Shown: positions 17,113-30,165, counted from the stretch's first letter. The stretch is 64,000 nt of DNA from Haliotis asinina (GCF_037392515.1 NC_090283.1:37278249-37342248), one strand, 5' to 3'. A program made the numbers and translations. Notes: a model not told the origin generated them from the sequence alone.

Positions 17113-18590
17113 TCCTTACGTTTGAATATTTTAATGCCCCATGTTGTTGCTTTGAGTGTGCTCTAGCTTCAGGATTCAAGAACGATTTGTTCCAATTCGC
17201 CATCATCAACAGCCTGGAAACATATAGATAGCTGCTCGGCATGTCCATTATGAACCTCTGAATCGCAGTTAAATGAGCATCCAATTATCAGCTTACGTTC
17301 AATTAAGTTTTCATAGTAACTTTTTAAAATTGAAAAACAAACATTTTTGTTTATGGAAAGGCATGTTAGCTTCACACTGAGTGCTAGACTTCGACGCTTA
17401 GAAACTTCAGTAATAGTATTATTACAATGTTTACATACTCATACCTTCAGTACTTAAAATTACTTTGGGTGGTTCAGTCATTCGTCTTGGAACCAGGGTG
17501 GGTCAATATTTTACTCCATATCCAACCCAAACACATCAAAGAAATTTTCGACGTCGAACGTAACAGTGTCAGGCATGACAGACAACATGTTTGTTTACCT
17601 TTGTAAAGGTTAATGAGTGCAAAATATTCCTACACGCAGTGAACTGGCTGCCAGAAGTGACTATTGATAATGTTTCACTTCTCATTTTTTAGTAACAGCC
17701 ATTCAAAAACAAGCATACTTAAATGTCAAGGTAGAATTAGAGATTTGCACTGTCTCTGAATATATATATAGTTTTGATTGTAGCAAATAGTCCCTTTAAA
17801 TGGGACTGACTAGACTGACTGACCCATGGAGTCTGACTAGAGTGCTATTGTCATCACCTCGTGCAGGCCAGTCAAACCTGAAAGAAAACTGTTCCACAGA
17901 AGTGAAAAGACCAGTATCTGACTTATTCTCAAAGATTTTCTATGTACAGTGAGAACCCAGATACCCAGACCCCAAATATTTAGAAACTTTGCCTTCTGGT
18001 CAATTCATATAAAAGAAAAAATAGAATAATCTGTAATATTTTATGAATGTGACAATCTATAACGAAAATTCTGTGTCATTATACAAATGAGCCAGTGCAA
18101 ACAAACACAAAACTGACTCACTTATACACAAGCTTTGATGTTCCACTCACCTGTGAAGTGAAATGCAAGTGTCCAACATGTCTTGACATGAGACAAGGTC
18201 TGCTAATCTAGATTACAAATGTAATGACCAATCAGCAGGGTATTGGTGGTGATTAGTAGGCCTTTATGACACTGAGTGAATTGTAACTGGCAAATCACAA
18301 CTACCATGCTTTTTGGAAGTGATTTTATCCCTGAACTGTAAAGCCACTATGACGCTTGCAAATTTTGTCCACGCACTAGTACTCAATATATTTAACATAC
18401 CTCTTCTCATAATATGCGTACTTGCCTTATTCTTCAAAAACAGACTGCTGAAGTTGAAGTCGAAAGCTTAATAACCTAACACTGACCAAGGTGGTTCAGG
18501 TATGGTCACTGCTGTCTCTCACATTGCCATGTGGAAAAGTCATTTCTTTCTTATTCTTTTACCTAATCAGACGTGGAATTGAGATGTCGC
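17113..18590. other. Stretch with no recognised gene
   Basis: AT-rich sequence. I see no exon-like pattern, tandem repeat or transposon protein in either strand. Confidence 0.4.
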
Positions 18591-19190
18591 TACTGTAGTT
18601 AAGTTTTTTGACTGGAGGTGTATATTTTGCGTTGTGGTCAATGTTTGTTAATTATGTATACCCGGTATGGTTTAGTTTACTTTCTGTGAATAAGAACGTA
18701 TTCACCGCCGACCAGTGTTGAGTTTTTCATTCTTGTCAGTTTTTTTGCTCGCTAGTTTTTCTGCTCCCACACTTTTTGAGTGGTTCATGTTTCAATCTAT
18801 TGGACTGTAGGTCCTCTTATATCTCCCTCATTTGCTCCTCCCTCTAGTGATGGTTGAGGGAGGCTTCATGTTCTTTTTTCTGTACCTCTTTAGACAGAGA
18901 TTTGTTGTGTGTGCTGTCAAAATGGCTGTCTCATGTGAGTTACCAGTCAGCTGAACCAGTCTGTTTTAGGCGGGGTCCTGTTTGCATTGTGATTGTTTCT
19001 GATACCCCTCAATTTTGCTATGCTTTTCTTCAGCGCAGTTTAATTAATGTTTTGTCTGCTTGTTTTTTAACGCGCTTTATGCCCCGTCCTCTTTGTGTCA
19101 AGACGCACGGCCCCATATTGAACAAGTACCAGCATTTTCGGTTGTTTAAATTGCACTTCACAATGCACTAGGGACTCCAGGTGTGCGGAG
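18590..19190 (+). mobile_element. Possible second DIRS-like 5' segment
   Basis: A T-rich stretch with short similarities to 13030-13480, for example TTTTCGGTTGTTTAAATTGCAC against TTTTGGTTGTTTGATCTTCAC. It could be the 5' part of a second, related element whose recombinase lies at 20040-20640. The similarity is weak by eye. Confidence 0.3.
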
Positions 19191-19324
19191 TGTGGCATGT
19201 TATCTTCTGACATGTTCAAGGCTTATTTATTTGCCATATTTTATTGTACCCTAAACGAATTGGATTGGATGTTTGACTTCATCTTGCTTTTTATTTGCCC
19301 CCGAAAAGAATCTTGTCAGTGTGT

Positions 19325-19765
19325 GCTGGTTTTTATCCCCACGGCATGTAATGCAGGAGAATATAGTCGAAGCCTCGTCCGTTCGTCCGTCCGTCCTTAA
19401 TCATTTTGTTTCTGGAGCATAACTTAGAAACCGTTCAATATTTTTAGACCAAACTTGATAGATATAACAATCTCGACCTATAGTTGTGCCTTTTGCTATT
19501 TACACAGTTTTGGCATTTTTATTTTTTTTGTTTTTCCATGGAACATTTTGGTGTTAGTCTAATGGTGGGGTGGGCTTCGTTTCCAGTGCAGAACTCAAAA
19601 ATCGTTCAATATTTTTTTTTGCAAAACTTGGTACATATATCAGTCAGAAGCTGAAGTGGTACCTTTTGCTATTTACAGGTTTTTGGGATTTATTATTTTC
19701 TCGGTTTCCATGGAAACGTTTCGGACATAGTCTCAAAAGTGAGAGGTGTGTTTCGTTTCGTACTT
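19325..19765 (+). mobile_element. Tandem-cored Helentron/pearl-like repeat, partial copy
   Basis: It starts with the family's 5' end (TTTATCCCC, then GGCATGTAATGCAGGAG and ATATAGTCG). Two or three roughly 170-bp core units follow, each with TTTCCATGGAAACGTTTCGG and GTGGTACCTTTTGCTATTTAC. The 3' hairpin end is missing. Confidence 0.65.
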
Positions 19766-20039
19766 TGAAGGCTATAGGTTATTCGATTGGTGTGTCAAGA
19801 CTCATCTCTCATGCTCATCAAGGGCTTTATGATGACAAACATCTTGCGTTTGAATGGTTCTGTTACTGCCATTCTGTGTGACTTATTTGACGGAGTTTAA
19901 TTATCATTTGCTGAATTCTCATCATCTTAACGGTGGCAGCATTGGGACCTACCTCTCAGCTTTCACCTCTGTGCTGACTGTGAAAATAAGCGTACAGAGG
20001 GTGCCTAAGCGAGTTGAAGGCTATGTTGAAAGCTTTCAG

Positions 20040-20640
20040 CCTTGAGGACCAGAAGGTAAAATTCCATCCACAGGCTGGAGACCTCAATATTGTTTTGCAA
20101 ACACTTACGAGGTGCCCCGTATAAACCATTAGATCAAGCATCTTTTTGACCTATCACAGAAGACAGCTTTTTGTTTAGCTTTGGCCACTGTGACACAAGT
20201 TAGTGAAATTCATGTCCTAGACGTCACGAGAATCCACTTTGAGCCGTCTCACCTAGTTGCTCTCCATTCTGGAACTTTGTGGCAAAGAATCAATTACAAG
20301 GGCAACCAGATTGGATGTTCACCATCCCTCCTCTCCTCTGTAGTAAGGGTTGAGGGGACAGAGGGACTTTCCCTTTGTCCAGTGAGAGCATGTCATCTCC
20401 TAGACAGGAGATGAAACGTCTCTTCATCCCATTGTCCTCGGGCTCCAAAGGGGAGGTCAATGGGAGCACACTGGTTCTCAGACGACCATCCTCAGTGTCT
20501 GCGAGACAGCTGGGTTTTTTAAATCCAATACTGTTTTTGAGAGCCATTACCTTCAAGATGTGGCAGTCGAGGATGATGAAAGGCTTCAGAGTTTTTGACC
20601 TCTTGTGGTCACTCAACAGCTGACCCATCCTTCTACTGAG
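20040..20640 (+). pseudogene. DIRS tyrosine recombinase remnant
   Basis: Plus-strand pieces show the order expected of DIRS recombinases: LNIVLQTLTRCPV, KTAF(C)LALATV, EIHVLDVTRIHFEP, then LCPVRACHL, and in another frame KRLFIPLSSGSKGE. The block before the catalytic HxxR is recognisable, but the catalytic Arg-His-Arg-Tyr set cannot be read through. It probably belongs with the DIRS coding remnants at 13-17 kb or with the possible 5' segment at 18.6 kb. Confidence 0.65.
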
Positions 20641-20892
20641 TAAGGTTCAAAGCATTGTTCTTTTCCCTATAGAGCCTGGTAATCTTAGTATAGGGACGGA
20701 TGTGAGCATGCCTCACCTATTGTTCCCATTCTGGGACTCGCTGTCATAGTCTTTGGTTTTCATGCAGACTCCCAAGTAATCACAGTTCCATACATCTTAT
20801 ACACTGTTTTTTATGGATGAACATCGGCTAGAACATCCAACCTCTGAGTGCTGTCGGATAACATGTATAAAAAGATAAAAAGAGGTACGTAA

Positions 20893-21200
20893 CAAATTTG
20901 ATAAAATTAAGTATTTTAGATATATACATACTTACCTTACATGAGTCATCTATACCTACATGCTATCATTGTTTTACCCTTTGTTCTCAATGAAAGGAAT
21001 GACTTTTCCATGTGACCAGGTAAGAGACTACAGTGACCATGCTGGTCACCCAGGTATCTTCAATCGAACCACATTTGGTTAGCAAGCTTGCAATATTGAT
21101 TTCTGCGGTCTGTTTTCGAAGAATAAAGCAAGTATGCATATAATGATGATAAGAGATAAGTATGTAACCATCTTAAATACTTAGATTTTACAAATTTCAT
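20893..21200. repeat. Inverted pair of the GGTAAGTATTTAAATATC motif
   Basis: 20893-20944 (reverse orientation) and 21148-21200 (forward) carry related 48-bp motifs about 200 bp apart. A further forward copy lies at 17064. They may be DIRS terminal or internal complementary sequence. Confidence 0.4.
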
Positions 21201-22284
21201 GGCTACTATGGGACAGAGTGTGACCATTCTCATAATACATATGTGCATACATGCATACATGCATGCAAATTACAGTTCTTCCATTTTCCATCTGAAGTAT
21301 CACCCTCTGCCCCCAAACCAACAAGCAAAAACCTGTATCCAACTGTTATGATATGGATCTCGGGTCAAAGTGAGGATACCAGTGAAATCTTTTATCTAAC
21401 TGGCGTGCTTGTCTGCTTGGGGGAATTAACTCAGCAAAGAGTCTGAAGTCACAGGAAGCTAATTACAACTTTATTAACAAGAGATAGAATAACAAGGGTG
21501 GCCACAGAGAGGCGGTACAACCCTCTGGGCTGAGGGCTAGAGCTAGAGCTGAACTGTGTTGGGAGTCTAAACCCTACTGATGGACAGATGAAGGTGGAGA
21601 CTGTTTAACTATAATTGAAACAATACAAAGATTATGATTTGCTGACTGATACAAAAATGGGTGTAACCTGCTACACAATACATGACTGTAAATTTACATT
21701 ATTTCAAAAGTTCTGTAGTAGATGACCACAGGTGTCTGTGAATTCCATCTCAGTTAATAAAATGCAATCAATTATCTATAATTGGTCAGTTATATATTAT
21801 TTGTCATGTCAGTTCAAATTTGTGACATGTGAACTCGTGTTCGGAAAGTGGACTGATGCTCACCCTTATTAATTCCTTGATAATCCCTTATATAAACAAA
21901 CCGCACATCAAAGCTTTGCCGCATATCGATCTGGCGTGTATGGTCCCCCCAAAAATTGTCGATCTCGCGTGAAGACACCCATCAAAGCAGTTTATTAACC
22001 TGTCTAGACATAACCCTTGCCTTAGTGAATGGTTGTCTTACAGTGTAGTTCCGATTACCTAAATAGTATTTTAACTCTAGAACATCTGTGAAATTGTGTG
22101 GTCATAACTTATACCTTTTTCAATAGAATGTCTGTGAGATAAGTTTTACTACTTTTGACAAGAGTCTTGTCTAAGCTATAACTGATACATGATGAAACTA
22201 ATATTCTATATTTATATTTTCCTAATATTGGAATACTAATGTATTGCTTGTACTGGTTACAATTAATGATGAATTTTGGTATGA
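21201..22284. other. No gene recognised; one dispersed-repeat match
   Basis: AT-rich DNA. The segment near 21418-21480 (AACTCAGCAAAGAGTC) resembles 46395-46450, so an uncharacterised dispersed repeat is present. Nothing else is identified. Confidence 0.4.
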
Positions 22285-22670
22285 ATTATCATATCATGAT
22301 ACAGCATCTACATGGGCCATGATTACAATGCTGTGGAAGCTGAAACACTTGAAGTAGAGTGATCCAGCTTTGGGTGGCTTCTTTATAGCAATGCAGTTGC
22401 CAGCCGCCGCCTCTCCTCAGTTTTGGGTCACCTCAATGATGGTTCTGCAGACCTCTACTAAGAACTTGCATATTGTACTTCAACTCTGAAGCTGTACTGT
22501 AGACTTGTGAATGAATAACCAGTGGCTAGGAAGCAGTTCTCGTAAATGTGGTCTTCTTCTCAAAATGAAGTGTATTAACTTCTCCACCATGTCTTGGAAC
22601 AAGTTGGGGGAAATTCTCAGGTAATGTCTATTGCCTTCTGGATCTTCTTTTTGGATAGACACCTATGTTT
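22285..22670 (-). pseudogene. PIF/Harbinger (HARBI1-like) nuclease fragment
   Basis: On the minus strand, EDPEGNRHYLRISPNLFQDM and then MVEKLIHFILRRRPHLREL resemble the N-terminal region of HARBI1-like nucleases. After interruptions come STVxQ-like and TICKFLVEVCRTIIEV, then IKKPPKAGSLYFK and FHSIVIMAHVDA, which match the block around the first catalytic Asp. Stops and a frame change show that it is dead. No termini were found. Confidence 0.65.
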
Positions 22671-24927
22671 TCTGCATTAAGAGTTTGTTCTCTGGTGTTC
22701 AACATCTTGTAGGTCCACAGGAATGCATAAAGCTGGGGGTGATGCCTGCTATTTCATAGTGTGGCATCAAGCAGGACAAAGTGAGACCAAAAAATACGAC
22801 TGCTTCACACATGCCCGAAGTGGCTGTGGCATTGCATACCCATGCTGGAACAATGAGCATCGTGCATACCATGCCATACACTAGATGTCAACAATGCGCC
22901 AGCACTACTTCATTTACATATAAAAAAGTCGTACAATATCATGCCATTGCTTGACAATGCACACCATTTTCAGTCACACATTTCGTGCCAAATGCATAAC
23001 TCACTCATAAAGAAGAAGCGAACAGTGTGCAAAATGGGCTTCATGCTTTCATGCATACCATCTTAACTGCAGGCATTGCCACAATGAATTGCATGGCAGT
23101 GCACAGGCAAAATTTGTGTTAGTGTCAGAGTGCTTGTAAGCTGGCTACTGTTTCAACAAGTCAAAAATCCAGATTTCTGGACAGACAGACAGCTTATGAA
23201 AAAACAAATGCATGTGGATGCTCAAGGAATGCGTGTCGATAGCGGGGATGTCACTGTATTTCTATTCCAGAGTGTAGTACAAACATTGTAAACCAGTGTC
23301 AGTGTTGTGACACGTGACCCAGCTGAGGTCACCTTCCAAGACATCATCACGTGTGTTGTGCAATAGGCAGGGAATCACAGTTTCTAAAGGACTACTACCT
23401 GATAGTGAATTATGACTTTGTACAGCACAAAGAAATCCAAAGAAATAATCCTTGAATGAAACGAACAACTAGTAGGACGACAACTTCATGTTTATTGCTT
23501 AGGGTGACAATTGAATGTAGATTCTTACATCTTTATCAAGCTAAAAGTGACTGCAACCAGAAGAGTGTTCATATAACTATTGACCAGCCAGACTGGCTTG
23601 TCCATTCAATCCAAGTGCTTTTGAGCTCTCTTTGGCAGCAACACCAGAGATTTGGGAAACAACACAAAGGTTTCAGACAAAGATTAGAATATGTTGCCGC
23701 AAGGAATGTATCTGTTCCTAAGTGGGTATAATTTACAGTACTCAAGCTCTGACATGGGTAATGGCAAGAGACATAATTATGTCAAGGTCACCTTGTTACA
23801 TCAATAACATAGTAGTACATCGAAAGTTTATCAGGTTTTGCATGTGTCTCAGTCTGTCTAAATTAGTCTGTTTAAAGTGATTTGGGCATGATGTTCCGTA
23901 TGACGTATTTCTGTTCATGGGTATTGCAAAGGGCTTTGGATTCATAATTTACCCGTGAAGAACTATCCTAGGGTTTATTCCATGTCAAAACCTGTCACTC
24001 CCATATGTAGTTACTGGAGATGATCAGACTGAAATTTTGTATTTGTCAGAATTATCACAATTACTAATTCAAAGAATACAGTACCTCTTCTATTACATCA
24101 GGAGTAATCTAGCTCTCTTTCCTAAATATCTGCATTTAGAGAACCAATATTGGAAAGAAATAAGGTGTTTCGCTTTGCTGGTGCACAAATGACATGGGAA
24201 GTAAGATACTATGACTAGCATAGCTGAATAATTATGGCTTACACTGGAGAGGACTTCTGTTGAAAATGATAAAGTGAGATTTTCATTACAAGAATACAGG
24301 GTGATGCAGATGAGGTACTGGTAGTATGACATTCCATATGCAGCATGTATGTGAACGTTGGTAAGAAACGTATGTGTGACAGATAAGGTTAAACAATAGG
24401 TGGTTCTTTCTTTTCCCATACTCTGGTAATATACTGGTCTGTAGGAAGGTACCCACTTCATGACCAGACCTGATTCAATGGAGCGGATTTTTGATCTTAA
24501 CTTATCTCCTGTTATGCACTCTCTCACGTTCTTTGACTGTGAAGTAGAAGCGAACAGAAACTAAATTTCCAGACACTCTGAACAACTCACCAATACACAT
24601 TTTGCTGCAGTTACTACTATAGGACCTCACTCCAGCTCCAAGACAAGAGAGTGACTCTAGGACAGGTTTCATGTTGTGATTGAGCTTCTAGTCCTATCCT
24701 GTTACAATAATTGGAGCAGGGATGTGGTGAGGAGAGACATTCAGAGAGGCAGGAAACATTGTTTCAGGTTATTTCCACTCCACAGACCGAAGAACAAGTG
24801 AAAGTGGATGACGTGGAATTATTAATATCAAATGTCAAGTTAAATTTTCAATTCCATTTGTCTAGACACTCGTGAATATAGAGACAATGAGCAGGTAATC
24901 AGCTAGTAAGACTTTTTATGCTTTCAG
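22671..24927. other. No gene recognised upstream of the first SBNO exon seen
   Basis: This should be intron of the SBNO gene if its upstream exons lie further left. I could not identify helicase-domain exons here. Confidence 0.4.
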
Positions 24928-25029
24928 ATACAATGAGGGTATGCTTGATATCACTGCAACTTCAGTCAAAATGGTGGAGGATCCAAAGGAAGTCTTCACA
25001 GATTTTGCCAAAGGAGGAGGAACTACAAA
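24928..25029 (+). CDS. sbno: SBNO-like gene, exon a (first exon seen)
   Basis: The acceptor is TTTATGCTTTCAG and the donor GTAGGT. It starts at codon position 3 and ends with two bases of a codon. It encodes YNEGMLDITATSVKMVEDP, matching the GILDL-type segment that follows the helicase C-terminal core in strawberry notch proteins. The two-base overhang joins in phase to the exon at 28072. The helicase domains must be encoded by exons outside the window or not recognised upstream. Confidence 0.75.
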
Positions 25030-25209
25030 GTAGGTGGACTTTTATAGTAGCAGTTCTATACACTGCTTTGTCAGTAAATGCATGGGAAACATGTTTTGAT
25101 GTCTTTAAAACAAGATATATGAACTACAAAATGTTGTTGTACTGGATCTGAAGTGAATGATTTTCTTAACACATTGTCCATCATCCTTTCAACATGATAT
25201 CATTTTCAT

Positions 25210-25530
25210 CATTTCTTACTACTGTCAAACACCACTTTGTCCAAGTTGAAGCTTCCTGCGGCTTCAAGAGGGTCATGACATAAATACAAACACCATTTTG
25301 TCTTTGTTGAAGGGATCTACATTAATGGTCAAACCCCATTTTCTCCAAGCTGAAAGGATGTATGTCAATACAGTCAAACACCATTTGTCCAAGCTGAAAG
25401 GATGTATGTTAATACAGTCAAACACCATTTGTGGGGGGATCAACATTAATGCAGTCAAACACCATTTTGTCCAAGCTGAAGGGATCAATATTGACACAGT
25501 CAAACACAAATATGTCCAAGTTGAAGAGAA
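25210..25530 (+). repeat. Degenerate tandem repeat of about 44 bp in intron
   Basis: CAGTCAAACACCATTTTGTC followed by CAAGCTGAAGGGATCAACAT recurs about six times with variation. It lies in the SBNO intron; the plus and minus open frames here are by-products. Confidence 0.6.
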
Positions 25531-26024
25531 ATGTTGCAATAGTTTGCATCTAAGTGTTATTCTGTAAAAGTGATGCATGTGTATGTTATACCATTGCTGG
25601 CTTTCTATATACAAGTGTTACAATGCAGCAGTTGTTTGGTAAGCAAAATAATAATGCCTTCTACACTATATGAGGTCAGTTAGAAAGTTGAGAGAGTAAT
25701 AAGTATTTAGGAAGTATAAATGTGAGACAAAAGTGTTTAAGATGTGAATTTCCTATGTAGAAATTCATTTGATAATAAAATCTTGTTAGTATGAACATCT
25801 TTTTTCAATTGATGAATCAAGATCTTTTTTTTAATTCCTGTTTTAACTTCTTAGAAGTTAATTAATGTATCAAGTGCTAGATTCTGCCCTGAAAATTGGT
25901 TTTCTTGTTTTATTTCATGTCAGCACTAAAATATCTTTATTAAAAAGCATATATTGAATAATGAAAGGAAAGAATTTACTTTTAAAAATCTTTTATTGAC
26001 ATATTACATTTTTATTTAACCATG

Positions 26025-27742
26025 CAGGGGTATATAGCCTGTCTGTCTGTAATCATTTTGATTCCAGAGCATAAACCTTTCAATATTTTTCTGCAAAACT
26101 TGGTAGATATATCAGTCAGAACCTAGAGTGGGACCTTTATCTGTTTACAGGCTTTATCATTTATTATTTTCTTATATTAGTTTCCATGGAAATGATTCAA
26201 GTGTAGTCTCAAAAAGGGAAGGGTGTGTTTAGTTTCCAGAGCACAACTTGAAAACTTCTTGATATCTCTCTGCAAAAGACCACAAAGTGGTGCCTTTTTT
26301 TTCGCTAATTACAGACTTTTTTATTTATCATTTTTCCATTTTCCATGGCAACGCCTCGTCTGTCTGTCCGTATGTCTGTTCATAATCATTTTGATCAAAA
26401 AACGTTCAATATTTTTAGACCAAAATTGATAGATATAGTAATCTCAACCAATGGTTGTGCCTTCTGTTGTTTAAAGAATTTGACATTTCTATGTGTTTTT
26501 GTTTTTCCATGGAAACATTTTGGTCTTAGTCAAATGGTTGGGTGGGTTCGTTTCCAGAGTAGAACTCAAACATCGTTCAGTATTTTTGTGCAAAACTTGG
26601 TAGATATATAAGTCAGAAACTGAAGTGGTGCCTTTTGCTATTTACTAGTTTTTGTGATTTATCATTTTCTGGGTTTCCATGGAAACGTTTCAGACTGTCT
26701 CAAAAGTGAGAGGTATGTTTCATTTCCAGAGCACAACTCAGAAACTTCCCAATATCTGTCAGCAAAACTTGGTAGATATGTGTGGCAGACCCCAATGTGG
26801 TGCCTTTTGGTATTTACAGGTTTTTATGATTTATCATTTTCTTGGTTTCCATGGAAACGTTTTGGACTTAGTTTCAAACATGAGAGGCGTGTTTCATTTC
26901 CGGAGCACAGCTCAAAGACTTTCCAATATCTGTCAGCAAAACTTCATAGATAGGTCTTAGTTTCCAGAGCAGAACTAAACAATTTCAGCAAAACTTGGCA
27001 GATATGTGGAGGAGACCATAAAGTGGTACCTTTTGCTACCTGACCCGTGAAGGTCCCGGGGTAGAATAGGCCTTCAGCAACCCATGCTTGCCATAAAAGG
27101 TGACTATGCTTGTCGTAAGAGGCGACTAACGGGATCGGGTGGTCAGACTAGCTGACTTGGTTGACACATGTCATCGGTTCCCAATTGCGCAGATCGATGC
27201 TCATGTTGTTGATCACTGGATTGTCTGGTCCAGACTCGATTATTTACAGACCGTCGCCATATAGCTGGAATATTGCTAAGTGCGACGTAAAACTAAACTC
27301 ACTCACTCACTCACCTTTTGCTACCTAGGGATGGGCTTCGTTTTCGGAGCACAACTCGAAAACTATTCAATATCTTTCATCAAAGCCTGTCAGATATTTG
27401 AGGCAGACCCCAGACTGGTGCCTTTTGCTATTTACAAAGTTTTGGCATTTTATTTTTCCCAGTTTCCATGGAAACGATTCAGACTTAGTCTCAAACTGGA
27501 AGGATATCCTTCGTTTCCAACTCAAAGACCATTCATATCTTTCAAGAGATCTTGGCAGATATATGAAACAGATCTTGAAGTGGTGCCTTTTGTTTACAGA
27601 TATATGGCATTATATGTTTCATGTTTTCCATGGAAACGATTCAAACTTAGTCTAAAAAAGTAACTCAAGTGACTGTCAGATGATTTGTCCTTTCAAATAT
27701 GTGGGGGCAGGGGGGATATGTCACCTTCTTGTGACTCTAGTT
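26025..27742 (+). mobile_element. Tandem-cored Helentron/pearl-like repeat, long copy with nested SINE
   Basis: The left end is degraded (GGGGTATATAGCC). Six or so core units of about 170 bp follow, each with TTTCCATGGAAACG and GTGGTGCCTTTTGCTATTTAC. The right end is GTGGGGGCAGGGGGGATATG plus TCACCTTCTTGTGACTC. A SINE (27042-27310) inserted into one core unit, so the repeat is older than that SINE. Confidence 0.7.
27042..27310 (+). mobile_element. SINE, family A, with exact target duplication
   Basis: It starts GACCCGTGAAGGTCCCGGGG and ends AAAACTAAACTCACTCACTC plus CAC. CTTTTGCTACCT flanks it exactly at 27030-27041 and 27311-27322, showing LINE-type insertion into the tandem-cored repeat. 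Confidence 0.9.
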
Positions 27743-28071
27743 ATGTTTTCATGTTCTGTCTAAGGAGAAATTCAAGGATAATTAACAACTACTTTTCAAC
27801 GTTTCAATTATTTCATAATAATAAATATTCTACTGACACATGAATTAATTTACATTTCATTATCATGGAGTACAGGCAGTTCACTGACAATCTTGAGAAA
27901 GCTTCTTTATGTTTTAATTTCTCTTGAACTTAGCTTTTTATGTCAGCATTTAGGAGGTCTTGATCCTCACTGCATAACATTCAGCTATCCTGGTGATTTT
28001 TTATTTTATATTTGAGTTCTGCATTGAATAGCAACAGCAAGGAATAAGGAGTGTTTTTCTGACAACTGTAG

Positions 28072-28248
28072 ATCAGTCAAGCTGGTTGTTGACCGAGGCA
28101 TGAGTTGGGATTCTGCTTTGACCCGGCTTGATAACTACAAAGGACAACAAGATGGCTTCTATGTCTCCAAACGCGATATCTGGGGTAGCAAGCACTACAT
28201 ACTGGCCACTCAGAAAGAGAACTCCACACATCTCTTCAAGATAGCCAG
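28072..28248 (+). CDS. sbno: SBNO-like gene, exon b
   Basis: The acceptor ends CTGTAG and the donor is CAG/GTAAGT. It encodes VDRGMSWDSALTRLDNYKG and DGFYVSKRDIWGSKHYILAT. VDRGMSW and DGFY correspond to strongly conserved blocks of strawberry notch proteins after the helicase core. It enters at codon position 3 and leaves with two bases (AG), which fit the next exon at 30083 to give Arg. Confidence 0.88.
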
Positions 28249-28298
28249 GTAAGTAGGCTGGCATGCTTAACACGAGGAGGTATTGCTTCATATTAATT

Positions 28299-28550
28299 GA
28301 CCCCTGAAGGTCTGGGGTAGAATAGGCCTTCATCAACCCATGCTTGCCATGAAAGGCTACTATGCTTGTCGTAACGGGATCCCGACTAACAGGATCGGAT
28401 GGTCATTCTCGTTGACTTGGTTGACACATGTCAAATGTGCAGTTCAATGCTCCTGCTGCTGATCACTGGATTGTCCGCCACCATATAGCTGAAATATTGC
28501 TGAATGCAGTATAAAACAAAACTCACTTATTCACTCAGTCACTCACTCAC
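28299..28550 (+). mobile_element. SINE, family A, second copy
   Basis: Same family as 27042, with an internal deletion. TCATATTAATT flanks it exactly at 28288-28298 and 28551-28561. It sits 50 bp after the exon-b donor. Confidence 0.88.
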
Positions 28551-29426
28551 TCATATTAATTGTGTAATCATTTAGGGTCAGTCCTGTCTTCCAGCAGCTA
28601 CCTGAACAGTTGTGTGTAAAGTATGCTGGTTGGAACTTATGAGAAACAGTCAGGCAATATATATGTTTGGCATTTTCATGACACTTCACATGTTATTGTT
28701 TATTTTGAAAAAAAAAACAAAAAAAACAGTGTTTTACTTACAATGTGAATACCAATTCCAAGAGATAATGAGGATGTGAATCACAAGACAATCAAATTAG
28801 CAAAAGCAAGGACTGCAACAAATCAAGAATGAACCCTTTACTGTTCAAGAGATGACCAACTGTTTGTCAACAGTTGGATGTTCATAATGGAGGGAAATGA
28901 AAAGATGTCATATCCTGAATGTTACTCTAGAAACAATCCTGTTCAGTTCTAACCATGTTTAATTGATCATTATAGCATAGTGTATACAGTCGATTGAGAT
29001 TGTTACTGGTAAAGGTGCCCATCAAAATGCCAAATTATCAGCAGCTGAATGAGAACAAACTAGTGGTATGTCACATATGGGTACTTCGAATAGGCATTGT
29101 GCCAGAAGGTTCAGGTGTACAAGGCAGACATTCATCCTAAACATTGAGACACATCAACCTGACAGTTCCAGAACTTTAAGACTAGGAGTGACCACTCAGC
29201 AAGAGGGCCATCAATTGGTTAATCACTGTCATGTTTCCAGCACCAACATTGGATCACTGCATGAGTGAGAACACAGTGATGAGGACAAGAATGTTACCTT
29301 TAGGTGCAATATCTGTGGTGTTGGCAACACATACTCAATGTCTATGAAGTCACAATGAAAGAAAAAACTTGTTAAAATATATTATGTTGACTTTCTGTAA
29401 AAACTCCCAAAGAGACAGCTGTGTAC

Positions 29427-29960
29427 TTTTTATCCCCTCAACACAATATGCAGAGGGATATAGTTGTTGCCTCATCTGTCCGTAATCATTTTGTTTCCGA
29501 AACATAACTCAAAAACTGTTCAGTGTTTTAGACCAAAATTGGCAGACATAACAAACTGGAGCTAAGATTATGCTTTTTCCTATTTACAGATTTTTGGCAT
29601 TTTTATATTTCTTGACTTCCTTAGAAATGTTTTGGACTTAGTCTAATGGGAGGGGTGAGCTTCGTTTCTTGAGCAGAACTCAAAAACCCTTTCTCTATTT
29701 TTGGGCAATACTTGGTAGATATATCATTCAGACCCCAGAGTGGTTTTCTGGGTGTTCCTGGAAACAATTGAGACTTAGTCTCAAAAAGGGAAGAATGGGC
29801 TTCATTTCTGGAGCACAACTGGAAAACTGCTCAATATCTTTCAACAGAACATGGCAGATAAATGAGACAGATCTTGAAGTGGTGCCTTTTGCTATTTACA
29901 TATTTTTTTACCTTACTTTATTTTATTTATCACAATCATTGTACAAAGAAAGGACTATAT
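29427..29960 (+). mobile_element. Tandem-cored Helentron/pearl-like repeat, 3'-truncated
   Basis: 5' end TTTTTATCCCC with GCAGAGGGATATAG, followed by two to three core units. It ends in a poly-T/TA stretch without the 3' hairpin. Confidence 0.6.
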
Positions 29961-30082
29961 ATATATATTTTTTTTTTTCGATGTTTGTGTGTGTGTGAGT
30001 GATATTTGATAGTTATACATATAATTATAAATGTATATATTTATATATGCATTTAATAACTCAAGATTTATCATAATCCCAG

Positions 30083-30165
30083 ACCAAACACTGGCCTATC
30101 TACATTTGATGAGGAGAAAGCTGACCTGCTACAAAAGTATGTTCCCATACAGACGGAGAAAGCAG
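30083..30165 (+). CDS. sbno: SBNO-like gene, exon c
   Basis: The acceptor is CATAATCCCAG and the donor GCAG/GTAAAT. Joined in phase it gives RPNTGLSTFDEEKADLLQKY. RPNTG is a conserved strawberry notch motif. It leaves with one base, matching the exon at 37750. Confidence 0.85.

Noticed and set aside
24093..24527. 144-codon minus-strand frame
   Set aside because: No motif, no support from neighbours, inside a presumed intron.
26223..27663. Several 68-127 codon plus-strand frames
   Set aside because: They lie in tandem-cored repeat units that share the same peptides at every copy; no coding constraint is apparent.
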